This document shows positions 26,185-37,071 of a stretch of DNA of 64,000 nt, piece after piece. The translations under genes were made by a program, and so were the position numbers. The DNA comes from Oceaniovalibus sp. ACAM 378 (GTDB lineage: Bacteria > Pseudomonadota > Alphaproteobacteria > Rhodobacterales > Rhodobacteraceae). Location of the stretch: NCBI RefSeq assembly GCF_008085915.1, contig NZ_VSJK01000019.1, positions 1-64,000 on the forward strand. Direction: 5' to 3'. Each line of letters starts with the position of its first letter. Positions within the stretch are counted from its first letter, which is position 1. The notes below the pieces were generated by a model, which saw only the letters and a program-made list of their open reading frames with translations, searched no databases and was not told the DNA's origin.

Positions 26185-26334
26185 ATGAGCTTGCAATTCC
26201 CCTATCCGGCCCGCGATATGCAGATCGTATCCAACGACCATTTCGGGGTGCAGACGAAACACCGGCTGCCCATCCTTGGAATGACCAGCCTTTATGCCAC
26301 TTTACTCAACTGCCGAGGGATCCAGAAACCATGA
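26185..26334 (+). CDS. Possible 49-residue leader peptide coupled to gnd
   Basis: A short open frame starting ATG at 26185 (MSLQFPYPARDMQIV) with GGAA eight bases upstream and ending in CCATGA, so its stop codon overlaps the gnd start by four bases. This overlap is how translationally coupled genes look. The peptide has no signal or membrane segment and no family I recognise. It could be a coupling leader, a small protein, or chance. Confidence 0.3.
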   Translation: MSLQFPYPARDMQIVSNDHFGVQTKHRLPILGMTSLYATLLNCRGIQKP

Positions 26335-27755
26335 CCAAACCGCGTATCGGCCTGATCGGCCTTGGCACCATGGGGCGCGCGCTGGCGCTGAACATCGCCG
26401 AAAACGCCGAGCCGCTGGCCGTCTATAACCGCACCACGGCCAAGACCGACGATTTCATCGCCCACACAAAGGCCAATGAACCGGCACTGGCCGAGCGCCT
26501 GACCCCGGCCGAAACGCTGGAAGGCTTCGTTGACGCTCTGGCCACCCCACGCGCGATCATCCTGATGGTGGATGCGGGCGATCCGGTGGACAAGGTGATC
26601 GCATCCCTGCGCCCGTTGTTGAACGACGACGACCTGATCATCGATGCGGGCAACGCCAATTTCCACGACACCAACCGCCGGGCGGCGGCGGCTGTGGAAC
26701 AGGGCGTGCCGTTCATCGGCATGGGCGTCTCGGGCGGCGAAGAGGGCGCGCGCCACGGTCCCGCAATCATGGGCGGTGGCCCGAAAGAACATTGGGACCG
26801 CGTTTCGGGAATGCTTGAGGCCATCGCGGCTAAATACAAGGGTGAGCCCTGCGCCACATGGATGGGCACTGGCGGGGCAGGGCATTTCGTCAAGGCGGTG
26901 CACAACGGCATCGAATACGCCGACATGCAGATGATCGCCGAGGTTTACGGCATCTTCCGTGATGGCATGGGGCACAAGGCCGCACAGATCGGCGACACTT
27001 TCGCGGCTTGGAATGACGGTGTGCTGCAATCCTATCTGGTGGAGATTTCCGGCAAGGTGGCCCATGCCACGGATCCGGACACGGGCGAACCCATGCTCGA
27101 CATCATTCTTGATGCGGCGGGTCAAAAGGGCACGGGCCGCTGGACAGTGATCGAAGCGCAGGTGCTGGCCTCCGCCATCCCGGTGATCGAGGCGGCGGTG
27201 TTCGCACGCAATGCTTCATCGCGCGTGGCGTTGCGCGCGCGGGGTCAGGATGTATTCGGTGCCGCGCCCATGACACTGCCCGATGGCGCGCTGGACGATG
27301 CCACGCTTGAGGGCGCGATGATCGCCGGTAAGATCATGTGCTATGCGCAGGGGTTCGAACTGCTTCACGCGGCATCCACCCATTATGATTGGTCGCTGCC
27401 CATGCCCGAGGTGGCGCGCGTCTGGCGTGAGGGGTGCATCATCCGTTCGACGATGTTGAACGACATGGCATCAGCGCTGACCGAAGCGCCCGACGACACG
27501 CTCATCTTCGCGCCGTTCTTTCGCGATCTGATCGAGACTCACACGCCCGCGCTGCGCAAGACCGTGGCCACGGCGATGGCGCACGGTCTGCCTGTGCCCG
27601 CGCTGGCTGCTGCGCTGAACTGGTTCGACATGATGCGCACCGCGCGAAGCACCGCCAACATGATTCAGGGCCAGCGTGATTTCTTTGGCGCGCATGGGTT
27701 TGAGCGGACTGATCGCGACGGCAAGGGGTTCCACGGGCCATGGGGATCGTCCTGA
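26331..27755 (+). CDS. gnd: 6-phosphogluconate dehydrogenase (decarboxylating)
   Basis: 474 residues, the usual length of the dimeric NADP-dependent enzyme. It oxidises 6-phosphogluconate to ribulose 5-phosphate plus CO2 in the pentose phosphate pathway. Rossmann motif at the N-terminus (IGLIGLGTMGRALALNIAE), cofactor discrimination region VYNRTTAK, signature IGMGVSGGEEGARHGPAIMGGG, catalytic Lys/Asn block GAGHFVKAVHNGIEY, and the C-terminal domain GQKGTGRWTV with IIRSTML. Its place beside idnO/idnD fits gluconate catabolism. The stop is five bases before ybgC. Confidence 0.96.
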   Translation: MTKPRIGLIGLGTMGRALALNIAENAEPLAVYNRTTAKTDDFIAHTKANEPALAERLTPAETLEGFVDALATPRAIILMVDAGDPVDKVIASLRPLLNDDDLIIDAGNANFHDTNRRAAAAVEQGVPFIGMGVSGGEEGARHGPAIMGGGPKEHWDRVSGMLEAIAAKYKGEPCATWMGTGGAGHFVKAVHNGIEYADMQMIAEVYGIFRDGMGHKAAQIGDTFAAWNDGVLQSYLVEISGKVAHATDPDTGEPMLDIILDAAGQKGTGRWTVIEAQVLASAIPVIEAAVFARNASSRVALRARGQDVFGAAPMTLPDGALDDATLEGAMIAGKIMCYAQGFELLHAASTHYDWSLPMPEVARVWREGCIIRSTMLNDMASALTEAPDDTLIFAPFFRDLIETHTPALRKTVATAMAHGLPVPALAAALNWFDMMRTARSTANMIQGQRDFFGAHGFERTDRDGKGFHGPWGSS

Positions 27756-27759
27756 TCCG

Positions 27760-28152
27760 ATGACGGCGCACCGTTTCGATGTCAGGGTTTATTACGAAGA
27801 CACCGATATGGCGGGCATCGTCTATTACGCCAACTATCTGAAATATATCGAGCGCGCGCGCAGCGAATGGGTGCGCGCTCTGGGTATCGATCAGGTGACG
27901 CTGAGGGCACAGCATGGCATTGTGTTTGCCGTGCGCCGGATCGAGGCCGATTATCTGTCACCCGCCCGGTTCGACGATCTGCTGACCGTTGAGACCGGAT
28001 TGGCCGAAACCGGCGGGGTCCGGCTGACTCTCGCTCAGGATGTGCGGCGCGGTGACTGCGTTCTGTTCACCGCCCGTGTGGTTCTGGTGGCGATGAATAT
28101 GGCGGGGCGTCCGGTGCGGCTTCCGGCGGAACTCCGCCGATCAAGGGGCTGA
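27760..28152 (+). CDS. ybgC: Tol-Pal-associated acyl-CoA thioesterase YbgC
   Basis: 130 residues, hot-dog fold thioesterase. Catalytic Asp is in the signature RVYYEDTDMAGIVYYANYLKY. YbgC cleaves short or acyl-ACP-linked chains and is found with the Tol-Pal proteins at the inner membrane. First gene of the tol block: ybgC-tolQ-tolR-tolA-tolB-pal-cpoB. The ATG at 27760 begins the domain. About 150 bases separate it from tolQ, long enough for a second promoter. Confidence 0.93.
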   Translation: MTAHRFDVRVYYEDTDMAGIVYYANYLKYIERARSEWVRALGIDQVTLRAQHGIVFAVRRIEADYLSPARFDDLLTVETGLAETGGVRLTLAQDVRRGDCVLFTARVVLVAMNMAGRPVRLPAELRRSRG

Positions 28153-28218
28153 ACCGGCCGGAACATTTCATCCGATCACGCAAACGCCACGTTCTGACGG
28201 GATGGTGACGCGATGGTG

Positions 28219-28246
28219 TTGGATTTCCCTGTTGCATTCGTCTAGA
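28219..28246 (+). promoter_or_regulatory. Possible promoter before tolQ
   Basis: TTGGAT, 16 bases, TCTAGA, about 55 bases upstream of the tolQ start. Both boxes are only partial matches to the sigma-70 consensus, so this is weak evidence for separate transcription of tolQRAB. Confidence 0.25.
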
Positions 28247-28300
28247 CTCCTCAGCTTGTAAGGCCGACGTAGAGCGGTCGAATAAGCATGAGCAGGTAAC

Positions 28301-28996
28301 ATGGAAACGGAAACGCTTGCGCTCGCGCAAGAAATCGATTTTTCGCTGTGGGGGCTTTTTGCCCGCTCAACCCTGACGGTCAAGCTGGTGATGCTCCTGC
28401 TTTTGATTTCGTCGTTCTGGGCCTGGGCAACCATCATTCAGAAACACCTGATCTTTGCCCGTGCGCGGCGTGAACAGACCCGGTTCGAGACGGCTTTCTG
28501 GTCGGGCGAGCCGCTGGATGAACTGTTTGACAAGGTCGGCCCCGAGCCCGCCGGGCGATCAGAAAGCGTATTCGCCGCCGGTATGACCGAGTGGCGGCGA
28601 AGCCACCGGCAGGACGGTGCGCTGATTCCCGGTGCGCAGTCGCGCATTGACCGGTCCATGGATGTCGCCATCGCGAAAGAGACCGAGGATCTGGAAAAAG
28701 GGTTGGGGCTGTTGGCGACGGTCGGGTCCACCGCACCCTTTGTCGGGTTGTTCGGCACCGTTTGGGGCATCATGAACGCCTTTATCGAAATCGCAGAGCA
28801 GCAGAACACCAATCTTGCCGTCGTCGCCCCCGGTATCGCCGAGGCGCTGCTGGCCACCGGTCTGGGTCTGCTGGCGGCCATTCCCGCCGTCATCTTCTAT
28901 AACAAACTGAGCAGCGATTCCGAAAAGATCGTGCGCGGTTACGAAAGCTTTGCCGACGAATTCGCCACCATCCTTTCGCGCCAGTTGGACGCCTGA
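28301..28996 (+). CDS. tolQ: Tol-Pal protein TolQ
   Basis: 231 residues, MotA/TolQ/ExbB family. With TolR it forms the proton-driven stator that energises TolA for outer-membrane constriction at division. Three membrane helices: about 22-42, and a pair at about 140-160 and 175-198. Family blocks: ETEDLEKGLGLLATVGSTAPFVGLFGTVWGIM (seen in pieces) and EALLATGLGLLAAIPAVIFYN. AGCAGG-type ribosome site precedes the ATG. Stop is one base before the tolR start. Confidence 0.95.
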   Translation: METETLALAQEIDFSLWGLFARSTLTVKLVMLLLLISSFWAWATIIQKHLIFARARREQTRFETAFWSGEPLDELFDKVGPEPAGRSESVFAAGMTEWRRSHRQDGALIPGAQSRIDRSMDVAIAKETEDLEKGLGLLATVGSTAPFVGLFGTVWGIMNAFIEIAEQQNTNLAVVAPGIAEALLATGLGLLAAIPAVIFYNKLSSDSEKIVRGYESFADEFATILSRQLDA

Positions 28997-28997
28997 C

Positions 28998-29477
28998 ATG
29001 GGGGCCGGTGTCGTTGCAAAAGAAGGTGGAAGGGGCAGGCGTCGCCGTGGTGGCAAGCGCAAGCCGATGAGCGATATCAACGTCACGCCCTTTGTTGACG
29101 TGATGCTGGTGTTGTTGATCGTGTTCATGGTCGCAGCCCCGATGCTGACCGTGGGTGTGCCGGTTGCACTGCCGAAAACCAGTGCCCAGTCGCTGCCGAC
29201 AGAGCGTGAGGAACCGCTGACTGTCACATTGACCGCCGATGGCCGTGTTCTGCTGATGAGCAACGAGACCGAAAGCGGAGATCTGATTGGCCAGTTGCGT
29301 GCGATCGCAACCGAACGCACCAGTCCAAAGGTGTTTTTGCGCGCGGACGGGACGATCCCCTATGCGCGGGTGGTGCAGGTGATGGGCGCGCTGAACGCGG
29401 GCGGGTTTACCGACATCGGCCTTGTGACCGAGAGCGGCGGACCGCGCCTTGACGGCACCGATTCGACCGGAAACTGA
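28998..29477 (+). CDS. tolR: Tol-Pal protein TolR
   Basis: 159 residues, ExbD/TolR family. A basic cytoplasmic N-terminus ([13 protein letters not shown]) leads to [22 protein letters not shown], holding the membrane helix with the essential Asp of the proton path, then a periplasmic domain ending in [20 protein letters not shown]. The ATG at 28998 is two bases after the tolQ stop. A start at the internal Met before SDINV would drop the basic arm usually present in alphaproteobacterial TolR. Confidence 0.93.
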   Translation: MGAGVVAKEGGRGRRRRGGKRKPMSDINVTPFVDVMLVLLIVFMVAAPMLTVGVPVALPKTSAQSLPTEREEPLTVTLTADGRVLLMSNETESGDLIGQLRAIATERTSPKVFLRADGTIPYARVVQVMGALNAGGFTDIGLVTESGGPRLDGTDSTGN

Positions 29478-29487
29478 GAGGCTTGCG

Positions 29488-30837
29488 GTGAACACCGGCA
29501 CGACCATTTCGGGCGCCGCCCACCTTGCTCTGATCGCCTTTGCGTTGTTCGGCGGCATGTTTGCGTCCAATCCGCCCCCCCCGCCCGAGGTGGCGAATGT
29601 CACCATGCTGAGCGAAGAGGAATTTGCGGCCCTGACACGCCCCGAAGAGGGCGAGCCCGGCACAGTCCCGCCCGAAACCGAAGCGGAGGCGCCGGAGCCA
29701 GCGCCCGAAACCACCCCCGATCCGCCGGCACAGCCCGAAGCGGAGCCAGAGCCTGAACCAGAACCGGCACCTGCCCCGGAGCCCGAACCGGCACCCGAGC
29801 CTGAACCGACACCCGCACCCGAACCGGAACCGACACCCCAGCCGGAACCTGCGCCCGCGCCCGAACCGGAGCCCGAGCCGGCCCCTGCACCAGAGCCCGC
29901 ACCTACCCCGCCACCTGCCGCATTGCCCGACCCCGAGGTGACCGAGGCGCCGCCACCGCCGCCAACTCCGGCACCGCCGGTGGCCGAGACGCGCCCGGTC
30001 GCGCCCACATCCACGCCCCGCCCGGCCCGGCGGGTCGACAGCACCCCGACGCCCGCTCCGCCCCCCGACGTGGAAACCGCGCCCGAGGTGGTGGAAGACG
30101 TCACCCCCGAGCCGACGCCTGAACCGCCGGTGGAGCCGCAACCGGAACAGCCCGCCGCGGCGCCCGAGGAAGCGACGACTGAAATCGTGACCGAGGCAGA
30201 AAAGCCGACAGACGAGCCTGCCGTACCCCCCGCAGCCGCACCAGTGGCGACTGCGCCCACAACGTCGTCACGGCCCCGGACGCGCCCCGAACGGGTGGCC
30301 GCCGCCACGCCTGAAAAACCGGCCGCACCGCAGACACCGGCGAAACCCCAGACTCCGGTGAAAAACGAGACTCCGGCGAAACCCGAGACACCGCGCACGC
30401 CCGGCAACAGCAGCGAAGCCCGATCCGACAGTATCGAGTCAGCGCTGCGCGAAGCCGAAACCGGCGACACCGCCAAGCCCGACCGGGCGCCTGTCGTCGC
30501 CGAGCCATCCGGGCCACCGCTGACCGCGGGCGAAAAAGATGCGCTGCGCGTCTCTGTGCAGAAATGCTGGAACGTCGGATCGCTCAGCTCTGCCGCGCTG
30601 AACACGACGGTGATCGTGGCTCTGTCAATGGAGCGCGACGGCACGCCGGTGGGAAATTCGCTGCGCATGCTGTCATTTTCGGGCGGCGACGAAACCGCCG
30701 CGCGTCAGGCATATGAGGCAGCGCGCCGCGCCGTGATCCGCTGTGGCTCCTCGGGATTTCCGCTTCCGGCGGAAAAATACGGCCAGTGGCAGAATATCGA
30801 AATGACGTTTGACCCCTCGGGGATGAGGATGCGGTGA
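29488..30837 (+). CDS. tolA: Cell envelope protein TolA
   Basis: 449 residues. Start is a GTG at 29488 with AGAGG seven bases before it. One membrane helix (about 7-26, [15 protein letters not shown]), a long periplasmic Pro/Glu/Ala-rich rod (about 50-340) dominated by [14 protein letters not shown] and later KPxTP repeats in place of the Ala/Lys helix of E. coli TolA, and a globular C-terminal domain (about 345-449) with the paired cysteines seen in KCWNVGS and [11 protein letters not shown]. It bridges TolQR to Pal and TolB across the periplasm. A rod made of proline repeats is normal for Rhodobacterales. Confidence 0.9.
   Translation: MNTGTTISGAAHLALIAFALFGGMFASNPPPPPEVANVTMLSEEEFAALTRPEEGEPGTVPPETEAEAPEPAPETTPDPPAQPEAEPEPEPEPAPAPEPEPAPEPEPTPAPEPEPTPQPEPAPAPEPEPEPAPAPEPAPTPPPAALPDPEVTEAPPPPPTPAPPVAETRPVAPTSTPRPARRVDSTPTPAPPPDVETAPEVVEDVTPEPTPEPPVEPQPEQPAAAPEEATTEIVTEAEKPTDEPAVPPAAAPVATAPTTSSRPRTRPERVAAATPEKPAAPQTPAKPQTPVKNETPAKPETPRTPGNSSEARSDSIESALREAETGDTAKPDRAPVVAEPSGPPLTAGEKDALRVSVQKCWNVGSLSSAALNTTVIVALSMERDGTPVGNSLRMLSFSGGDETAARQAYEAARRAVIRCGSSGFPLPAEKYGQWQNIEMTFDPSGMRMR
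29690..29920 (+). repeat. Tandem Glu-Pro coding repeats in tolA
   Basis: Six-base degenerate repeats (GAACCG, GAGCCC, GCACCC variants) code alternating Glu-Pro and Ala-Pro steps in the TolA rod. The repeat number is likely variable between strains. Confidence 0.7.
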
Positions 30838-30983
30838 TGTTGAATTTCCTACCTCTCATTTTCCGCCGTCGGGTTGCACTGATGTCACACATTCAATTCC
30901 CTGCACTTTGTTTGCGACCACAGGGCGCCAACGGGCGTTACCCTGTCGCCCCGGGATCGCATCCCGACAGAAAGAGGATCGCC

Positions 30984-32324
30984 ATGACCCCCTTCATCAC
31001 TCCGCTTCGCATGTTTGCCGTTGCGCTGGCCCTTGCGCTCACATCGCTTGCCACGGCAGTGACGGCGCAGAACGGCCCGCTGAGGATCGACATCACCGAA
31101 GGCGTGATCGAACCGCTGCCCTTTGCCGTGCCCGATTTTATCGCAGAAAACCCCGCCGGGGCCGAGTATGCGGCGCAGTTGTCACGCTTGATCGCCGCCG
31201 ATCTGGCGGGCACCGGCCTGTTCCGTGAGATTCCATCGGATGCCTTCATCACTCAGGTGAGCACCTTTTCCCCCTCGGCGGATTACCCAAGCTGGAAGGC
31301 GATCAATGCGCAGGCACTGATCACCGGCGCGGTATCGGCCAGCCCCGATGGCCGCCTGACGGTCAAATTCCGGGTTTTCGACGTGTTCTCCGAGGCGCAG
31401 ATGGGTGAGGGGCTGCAACTGGAGGGCACCACGAATGCCTGGCGTCGGATGGGGCACAAAGTCGCCGATGCGGTGTACAGCCGGATCACCGGCGAGGGCG
31501 GATATTTCGACAGCCGCGTGGTGTATGTGGCGGAAACCGGCCCGAAGAACGAACGCAAAAAGCGGCTGGCGGTCATGGATTACGATGGCGCGAACGTTCA
31601 ATATCTGACCGACAGTGCGTCCATTGTGCTGGCGCCGCGGTTCTCGCCCACCGGTGACCGGATACTTTACACCAGCTATGAGACCGGATTTCCGCAGATT
31701 TATCAGTTGGATGTGGGGAACGTCAGCCGTGTCGCCATCCCAGTGCCTGCCGACAGCATGACCTTTGCACCGCGCTATGCCCCGGATGGGCAGACGGTGG
31801 TGTTTTCCGCGTCCCAAGGCGGCAATACTGATATCTATCGCCTGCGTCCGGGCGGGTCGCCTGAACAGCTGACCAATTCGCCCAGCATCGAAACAGCGCC
31901 GTCCTATTCCCCAGACGGCAACCGGATCGTGTTTGAATCCGACCGTTCCGGCTCACCGCAGCTTTACATAATGCCTGCGAACGGCGGCGAGTCGACGCGG
32001 ATTTCCTTTGGTGCGGGCCGCTATGGCACGCCGGTCTGGTCGCCGCGGGGCGATCTTGTCGCCTTTACCAAACAGAATCAGGGCCGTTTTCACATCGGCG
32101 TGATGCGCACCGACGGATCCGAAGAGCGGCTGCTGACATCGTCGTTTTTGGACGAGGGTCCGACCTGGGCGCCGAATGGACGTGTCATCATGTTCATGCG
32201 CGAAAGTTCGGGGGCAGGCGGCGAGTCATCGCTGTATTCCGTCGATATTTCCGGTCGTAACCTGAAAAAGGTGCCTCTGGAGGGCGCGGCGTCCGATCCG
32301 GCATGGTCGCCACTGCTTAAATGA
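30984..32324 (+). CDS. tolB: Tol-Pal translocation protein TolB
   Basis: 446 residues, periplasmic. Signal peptide about 1-32 ([20 protein letters not shown], cleavage after TAQ or AQN). An N-terminal domain (about 33-165) is followed by a six-bladed beta-propeller (about 175-440) with the repeated signatures [47 protein letters not shown]. TolB docks on Pal and is released by TolA. The ATG at 30984 follows AGAGGA. About 150 bases separate it from tolA without an obvious terminator. Confidence 0.95.
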   Translation: MTPFITPLRMFAVALALALTSLATAVTAQNGPLRIDITEGVIEPLPFAVPDFIAENPAGAEYAAQLSRLIAADLAGTGLFREIPSDAFITQVSTFSPSADYPSWKAINAQALITGAVSASPDGRLTVKFRVFDVFSEAQMGEGLQLEGTTNAWRRMGHKVADAVYSRITGEGGYFDSRVVYVAETGPKNERKKRLAVMDYDGANVQYLTDSASIVLAPRFSPTGDRILYTSYETGFPQIYQLDVGNVSRVAIPVPADSMTFAPRYAPDGQTVVFSASQGGNTDIYRLRPGGSPEQLTNSPSIETAPSYSPDGNRIVFESDRSGSPQLYIMPANGGESTRISFGAGRYGTPVWSPRGDLVAFTKQNQGRFHIGVMRTDGSEERLLTSSFLDEGPTWAPNGRVIMFMRESSGAGGESSLYSVDISGRNLKKVPLEGAASDPAWSPLLK

Positions 32325-32461
32325 TCCATGACGGTTCCGACCTTTCCACCGGCCCACACGGCCAGCCCGCGGATGGGCGCACGCGCCCCTATCACCAGCC
32401 GTTTCCAAACCGGAAACTCAATGCTAGACTCGCCCGGAACGGGCAGACACAGGACATGTTC

Positions 32462-33004
32462 ATGAAACATCTCGGCAAAGTGGTGCTAATCACCTCGGTT
32501 CTGGCGATTTCCGCCTGTACCAACGCGAACCGCTTTGGCGCGGGCGGGCCCGGCGGCGCAGGCGATCCGAACGGTGGCTTCGGCTCGGGCCAGCCTTTGG
32601 GCAGCGAAATGATCGGCCAAGGCAGCCTGGATCCCGCATCCCCTGCCTATTTCAAAGAGACCATCGGCGACCGGGTTCTGTTTGCCAACGACACGTCCAC
32701 GCTGAACGATGACGGGCGGGCCACCCTTGCCGGTCAGGCGCTGTGGCTGTCGAACAATCCGGCCTATACGGCGATCATCGAAGGTCACGCCGATGAAAAG
32801 GGCACGCGGGAATATAACCTTGCGCTTGGCGCGCGCCGTGCCTCATCGGCTCGCGATTATCTCGTCAGTCAGGGCGTGTCCTCGGGACGGCTGCGCACGG
32901 TAACCTATGGCAAGGAACGCCCGATCGAGGTCTGTTCAACTGAAGAGTGTTACACCAAGAACCGCCGCGCGGTCACCGTGATCGCCGCCGGGGCGACTTC
33001 GTAA
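32462..33004 (+). CDS. pal: Peptidoglycan-associated lipoprotein Pal
   Basis: 180 residues. Lipobox LAISAC at about 16-21 anchors it in the outer membrane. A Gly-rich linker leads to the OmpA-like domain (about 70-175) with the peptidoglycan-binding motif IIEGHADEKGTREYNLALGARRA, holding the conserved Asp and Arg that grip diaminopimelate. I chose the ATG at 32462 because AGGA lies seven bases before it; an in-frame ATG at 32456 is possible. Confidence 0.95.
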   Translation: MKHLGKVVLITSVLAISACTNANRFGAGGPGGAGDPNGGFGSGQPLGSEMIGQGSLDPASPAYFKETIGDRVLFANDTSTLNDDGRATLAGQALWLSNNPAYTAIIEGHADEKGTREYNLALGARRASSARDYLVSQGVSSGRLRTVTYGKERPIEVCSTEECYTKNRRAVTVIAAGATS

Positions 33005-33006
33005 CC

Positions 33007-33813
33007 ATGTTGCGCGCCTTCCTTCTGGCAACCACACTGTTGGCTGCGCCGTTGCATGCGCAGGACAGCACCCTGGCAGACATTCGGCAAGAGCTTTCGA
33101 TCCTGCTGGTCGAGGTGCAGAAACTGCGCCGAGAACTGTCCACCACCGGCACCCCGTCGGTCGATCTGTCGGGCACCAGTGCGCTCCAGCGGATCGACAC
33201 GATGGAGTCCGAGCTGCGCCGTCTGACCAACAAGACCGAAGAGCTTGAGAACCGGGTCAACCGGGTTGTCACCGATGGCACAAATCGCATCGGCGACCTT
33301 CAGTTCCGGGTGTGCGAGATTGAAGAAGGCTGTGACATCGGTGCGTTGGGGGAAACCAAACCCATAGGCGGCGATGCTGTCCCGGTCGCCGCTCCGCCTC
33401 CGCCCGAAAACCCGGGCGGTTCCGAGCTTGCCGTCGGTGAAAAGACAGACTTTGATCGGGCCCGGGAGGTGCTCGATCAAGGTGACTTTCGCGCCGCCGC
33501 TGACCTCTTTGCGACCTTTGCCGAAACCTACACAGCCGGTGCGCTGACCGGCGAGGCGCATTTTTACCGTGGCGAAGCCTTGGCCGAACTGGGCCAGGGC
33601 GAAGAAGCCGCACGTGCATATCTGGAATCCTTTTCCGGCTCGCCGAACGGCGCGAAGGCGCCATTGGCCCTGCTGAAACTTGGTCAGAAGCTGGGCGAAC
33701 TGGGCCAGCCCGCCGATGCCTGTGCAATCCTTGGCGAAGTCACCGCGCGCTATCCGTCCGACCCCGCCAGCCTGGAGGCACAGACCGCCTTGGTCAGTCT
33801 GAACTGCGGGTGA
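33007..33813 (+). CDS. cpoB: Cell division coordinator CpoB (YbgF)
   Basis: 268 residues, periplasmic. Signal peptide MLRAFLLATTLLAAPLHAQ. A coiled-coil N-terminal part (about 25-100; heptads in IRQELSILLVEVQKLRREL and LRRLTNKTEELENRVNRV) is followed by a Pro-rich linker and a TPR C-terminal domain (about 150-268; the ending PSDPASLEAQTAL is typical). CpoB couples cell-wall synthesis to Tol-driven constriction. The start is two bases after the pal stop. Confidence 0.93.
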   Translation: MLRAFLLATTLLAAPLHAQDSTLADIRQELSILLVEVQKLRRELSTTGTPSVDLSGTSALQRIDTMESELRRLTNKTEELENRVNRVVTDGTNRIGDLQFRVCEIEEGCDIGALGETKPIGGDAVPVAAPPPPENPGGSELAVGEKTDFDRAREVLDQGDFRAAADLFATFAETYTAGALTGEAHFYRGEALAELGQGEEAARAYLESFSGSPNGAKAPLALLKLGQKLGELGQPADACAILGEVTARYPSDPASLEAQTALVSLNCG

Positions 33814-35045
33814 TCGCAGAGGCGTTTCACACGGCGCTGGACCAGATTTTCCAAAATGAACCGCCTGCCAATCTGGGGTTGGCGGTCTCGGGGGGCGGCG
33901 ACAGCCTTGCCCTGATGCATCTGGCCGCCCGCTGGGCACAGGGTGCGCAGGTGCGCCTGCATGTTGTCACCATCGATCACGGTTTGCGTGGCGATTCGGC
34001 AGCAGAGGCTGCGACGGTTGCAATCTGGGCCGGCGCGCTGAACCTGCCACATGATACCCTACGATGGACCGGCTGGGACGGACGCGGCAATTTGCAATCT
34101 GCCGCACGCACAGCCCGCCGAGATCTGATCGGCGGCTGGGCCAGAGATCGCGGAATCGACTGCGTGGCAACCGGCCACACCCGCAACGATCAGGCCGAAA
34201 CCGTGCTTTTGCGTCTTGCGCGGGGTTCGGGCGTGGACGGCTTGGCGGGGATGGCCGGGGTTTCGGGGCAGTCTCCGGTCTGGCTGCGCCCCTTGCTGCG
34301 TTTGTCGCGTGAGGATTTGCGCGGCTGGCTGCGCGACAATGATATTTCGTGGTTCGACGATCCAAGCAATGACGATCCGCGATTCGATCGCGTGCGTGCG
34401 CGGCAAATGCAGACCCATCTGTCGGAACTCGGCCTGACCCCTGAACGCCTTGCGACCTTGGCCAATCACATGGGAAATGCGCGCGAGGTTCTGCGCCACG
34501 ACACACAGGCCCTTGCGACGCGTATCGTCGTTCAGGACGGGGGTGACCTGCTCTTTGACAGGGCGGGGCTCGAGAGCGCCTTGAGCGAGCTACAGAACCG
34601 GCTACTGGCCGCTGCCGTAATGTGGATTGCCTCGGGCCGCTATCGCCCGCGCTATGACGCGCTCCGGCGATTTGGCCGCAATGGGGTGGCGGATACGCTT
34701 GCCGGTTGCCTGTTGAGCCACGAAGGCGAGACGATTCGCCTTTGCCGCGAATACAACGCCGTCAAAGATCTGCGCAGCCCGACAAGCGAACCGTGGGACA
34801 ACCGCTGGATTCTGTCCGGCCCCCATGCGCCAGATCTGCATGTGGCAGCACTGGGACCACAAGGGTTGCAGAAATGTCCCGGCTGGCGCGCAACCGGTCA
34901 ACCTCAACCCAGCTTGATTGTCAGTCCCGCTGTCTGGCGGGATGACACACTGATTGCGGCACCTTTGGCCGGTTTGAACGGCGATTGGACCGCACAACTG
35001 GCGAAAGACCGCGACGATTTCACTCGTTTCCTGTTATCGCATTGA
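33810..35045 (+). CDS. tilS: tRNA(Ile)-lysidine synthetase
   Basis: 411 residues. TilS uses ATP and lysine to modify C34 of the tRNA-Ile with CAU anticodon, switching it from Met to Ile decoding. PP-loop SGGGDS at 27-32, then the motifs [44 protein letters not shown]. The GTG start at 33810 overlaps the cpoB stop (GTGA), so it belongs to the tol transcript. The C-terminal substrate-binding region is short, as in other alphaproteobacteria. Confidence 0.93.
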   Translation: MIAEAFHTALDQIFQNEPPANLGLAVSGGGDSLALMHLAARWAQGAQVRLHVVTIDHGLRGDSAAEAATVAIWAGALNLPHDTLRWTGWDGRGNLQSAARTARRDLIGGWARDRGIDCVATGHTRNDQAETVLLRLARGSGVDGLAGMAGVSGQSPVWLRPLLRLSREDLRGWLRDNDISWFDDPSNDDPRFDRVRARQMQTHLSELGLTPERLATLANHMGNAREVLRHDTQALATRIVVQDGGDLLFDRAGLESALSELQNRLLAAAVMWIASGRYRPRYDALRRFGRNGVADTLAGCLLSHEGETIRLCREYNAVKDLRSPTSEPWDNRWILSGPHAPDLHVAALGPQGLQKCPGWRATGQPQPSLIVSPAVWRDDTLIAAPLAGLNGDWTAQLAKDRDDFTRFLLSH

Positions 35046-35130
35046 AGAAATCGTCATCGTCTCTATTTTAGGGTCAACGCAATCACCGGCCGGGGTCGAA
35101 AAACACCCGCCAGTTTGGGAGAGCTTTCTT

Positions 35131-37050
35131 TTGGGTAACGCGCGAAACCTCGCCTTCTGGGCCGTCCTGATCCTTCTGGTCGTGGCCCTGTTTAATCTGT
35201 TTTCAGGCGGTCAGTCGTCGATTTCATCCCGTTCGATCAGCTATTCAGAGTTCGTCCAGGCGGTCGATGACGGCAACGTCAATGCGGTCACTCTCGACGG
35301 CGAGCGGGTGCTGTTCCGGGGCACCGATGGCAATGACTATGTCACGATCCGCCCCGATAACGGTGATCAACTGACCGAACGCCTGATCGACAAAAACGTC
35401 ACCGTAAACGCCAAAGCGCAGGAACAGAGCGGGTTCACCACCATCCTGATGACATTCCTGCCGTTCCTTCTGCTGATTGGGGTGTGGATCTATTTCATGA
35501 ACCGGATGCAGGGCGGCGGCAAAGGCGGTGCCATGGGATTCGGCAAATCCCGCGCCAAGCTGCTGACGGAAAAGCATGGGCGTGTGACCTTCGATGATGT
35601 CGCCGGCATCGACGAAGCCAAGGAAGAGCTTGAAGAGATCGTTGAATTCCTGCGCAATCCGCAGAAGTTCTCGCGTCTTGGTGGCAAGATCCCCAAGGGT
35701 GCGCTGCTCGTTGGCCCTCCGGGCACCGGTAAAACACTGCTGGCCCGTGCAATCGCGGGTGAGGCCGGTGTGCCGTTCTTCACCATTTCGGGTTCCGATT
35801 TCGTGGAAATGTTTGTGGGTGTCGGTGCATCCCGGGTGCGCGACATGTTCGAGCAGGCGAAAAAGAATGCCCCGTGCATCGTGTTCATCGATGAAATCGA
35901 TGCTGTCGGGCGGTCCCGTGGCGTGGGTTATGGCGGCGGCAACGACGAACGCGAACAGACGCTGAACCAGCTTCTGGTCGAAATGGACGGGTTTGAGGCG
36001 AACGAGGGTGTTATCATCGTTGCGGCAACAAACCGTCCCGACGTTCTTGATCCCGCCTTGCTGCGACCTGGCCGGTTTGACCGTCAGGTTCAGGTTCCGA
36101 ACCCGGACATCAAGGGCCGTGAGAAGATCCTTGGCGTTCACGCTCGCAAGGTGCCGCTGGGCCCCGATGTGGATCTGCGAATCATTGCCCGTGGTTGCCC
36201 CGGTTTCTCGGGTGCTGATCTGGCCAACCTGGTTAACGAGGCGGCATTGACCGCCGCGCGTATCGGTCGCCGCTTTGTGGTGATGGAAGATTTCGAAAAC
36301 GCCAAGGACAAGGTAATGATGGGCGCCGAACGCCGGTCAATGGTGATGTCCGAAGACGAGAAGAAACTGACCGCTTATCACGAGGCCGGCCATGCCATCG
36401 TCGGGTTGAACGTTCCGCAGCACGATCCGATCCACAAGGCGACGATTATCCCGCGCGGCCGTGCTCTTGGGCTTGTGCTGTCTTTGCCCGAGCGTGACCA
36501 GCTTTCGGTCAGCTGGACCAAGTACACCTCGAAAATCGCCATGGCGATGGGGGGGCGCGTCGCCGAAGAACTGATCTTTGGTAAGGAAAACGTGACCTCG
36601 GGTGCGGCATCGGACATTCAGCAGGTCAGCCGGATTGCCCGCGCCATGGTCACCCAGTTTGGTTATGCCGAAGAACTGGGCTTCGTTGACTATGCGAATG
36701 AGCAGCAATCGCATTTGGGCGCATATGGCGGTGGGACCACCCATTCGGCAGATACCCAGCGGATCATCGACCAGACGGTCAAGCAGATCATCGATACCGG
36801 ATACGAGACGGCCAAACGGATCCTGACTGAAAAGTCCGAAGATCTGGAGCGGCTGGCGCAGGGCTTGCTGGAGTATGAAACCCTGACCGGGCCCGAGATC
36901 ATGAAAGTGGTGAACGGCGAAGCGCTGAACCGGGGCGACGACAACGATGACCGGCCCGATCAGGGCAATTCACCCTCGGTCACCGCGATCCCGAAGACGA
37001 AGCGGCCGAAGTCGCCCGACGGCGGGTTGGAGCCTGAACCGACCGCCTGA
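35131..37050 (+). CDS. ftsH: ATP-dependent zinc metalloprotease FtsH
   Basis: 639 residues. Membrane-bound AAA+ protease that extracts and degrades membrane and regulatory proteins. Membrane helices at about 7-24 and 101-122 flank a periplasmic domain. Walker A GPPGTGKT (195-202), Walker B VFIDEID (251-257), SRH around [17 protein letters not shown], zinc site HEAGH (417-421). It starts at a TTG at 35131 with GGGAGAG eight bases upstream; no ATG fits before the first helix. Downstream is a strong terminator. Confidence 0.96.
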   Translation: MGNARNLAFWAVLILLVVALFNLFSGGQSSISSRSISYSEFVQAVDDGNVNAVTLDGERVLFRGTDGNDYVTIRPDNGDQLTERLIDKNVTVNAKAQEQSGFTTILMTFLPFLLLIGVWIYFMNRMQGGGKGGAMGFGKSRAKLLTEKHGRVTFDDVAGIDEAKEELEEIVEFLRNPQKFSRLGGKIPKGALLVGPPGTGKTLLARAIAGEAGVPFFTISGSDFVEMFVGVGASRVRDMFEQAKKNAPCIVFIDEIDAVGRSRGVGYGGGNDEREQTLNQLLVEMDGFEANEGVIIVAATNRPDVLDPALLRPGRFDRQVQVPNPDIKGREKILGVHARKVPLGPDVDLRIIARGCPGFSGADLANLVNEAALTAARIGRRFVVMEDFENAKDKVMMGAERRSMVMSEDEKKLTAYHEAGHAIVGLNVPQHDPIHKATIIPRGRALGLVLSLPERDQLSVSWTKYTSKIAMAMGGRVAEELIFGKENVTSGAASDIQQVSRIARAMVTQFGYAEELGFVDYANEQQSHLGAYGGGTTHSADTQRIIDQTVKQIIDTGYETAKRILTEKSEDLERLAQGLLEYETLTGPEIMKVVNGEALNRGDDNDDRPDQGNSPSVTAIPKTKRPKSPDGGLEPEPTA

Positions 37051-37071
37051 TCCCTTGATCATCAAGCTTTT

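Noticed and set aside
28890-30668. 592-codon Gly/Ser-rich frame opposite tolR and tolA
   Set aside because: The apparent silk-like protein comes from reading the Pro/Glu repeats of tolA on the other strand.
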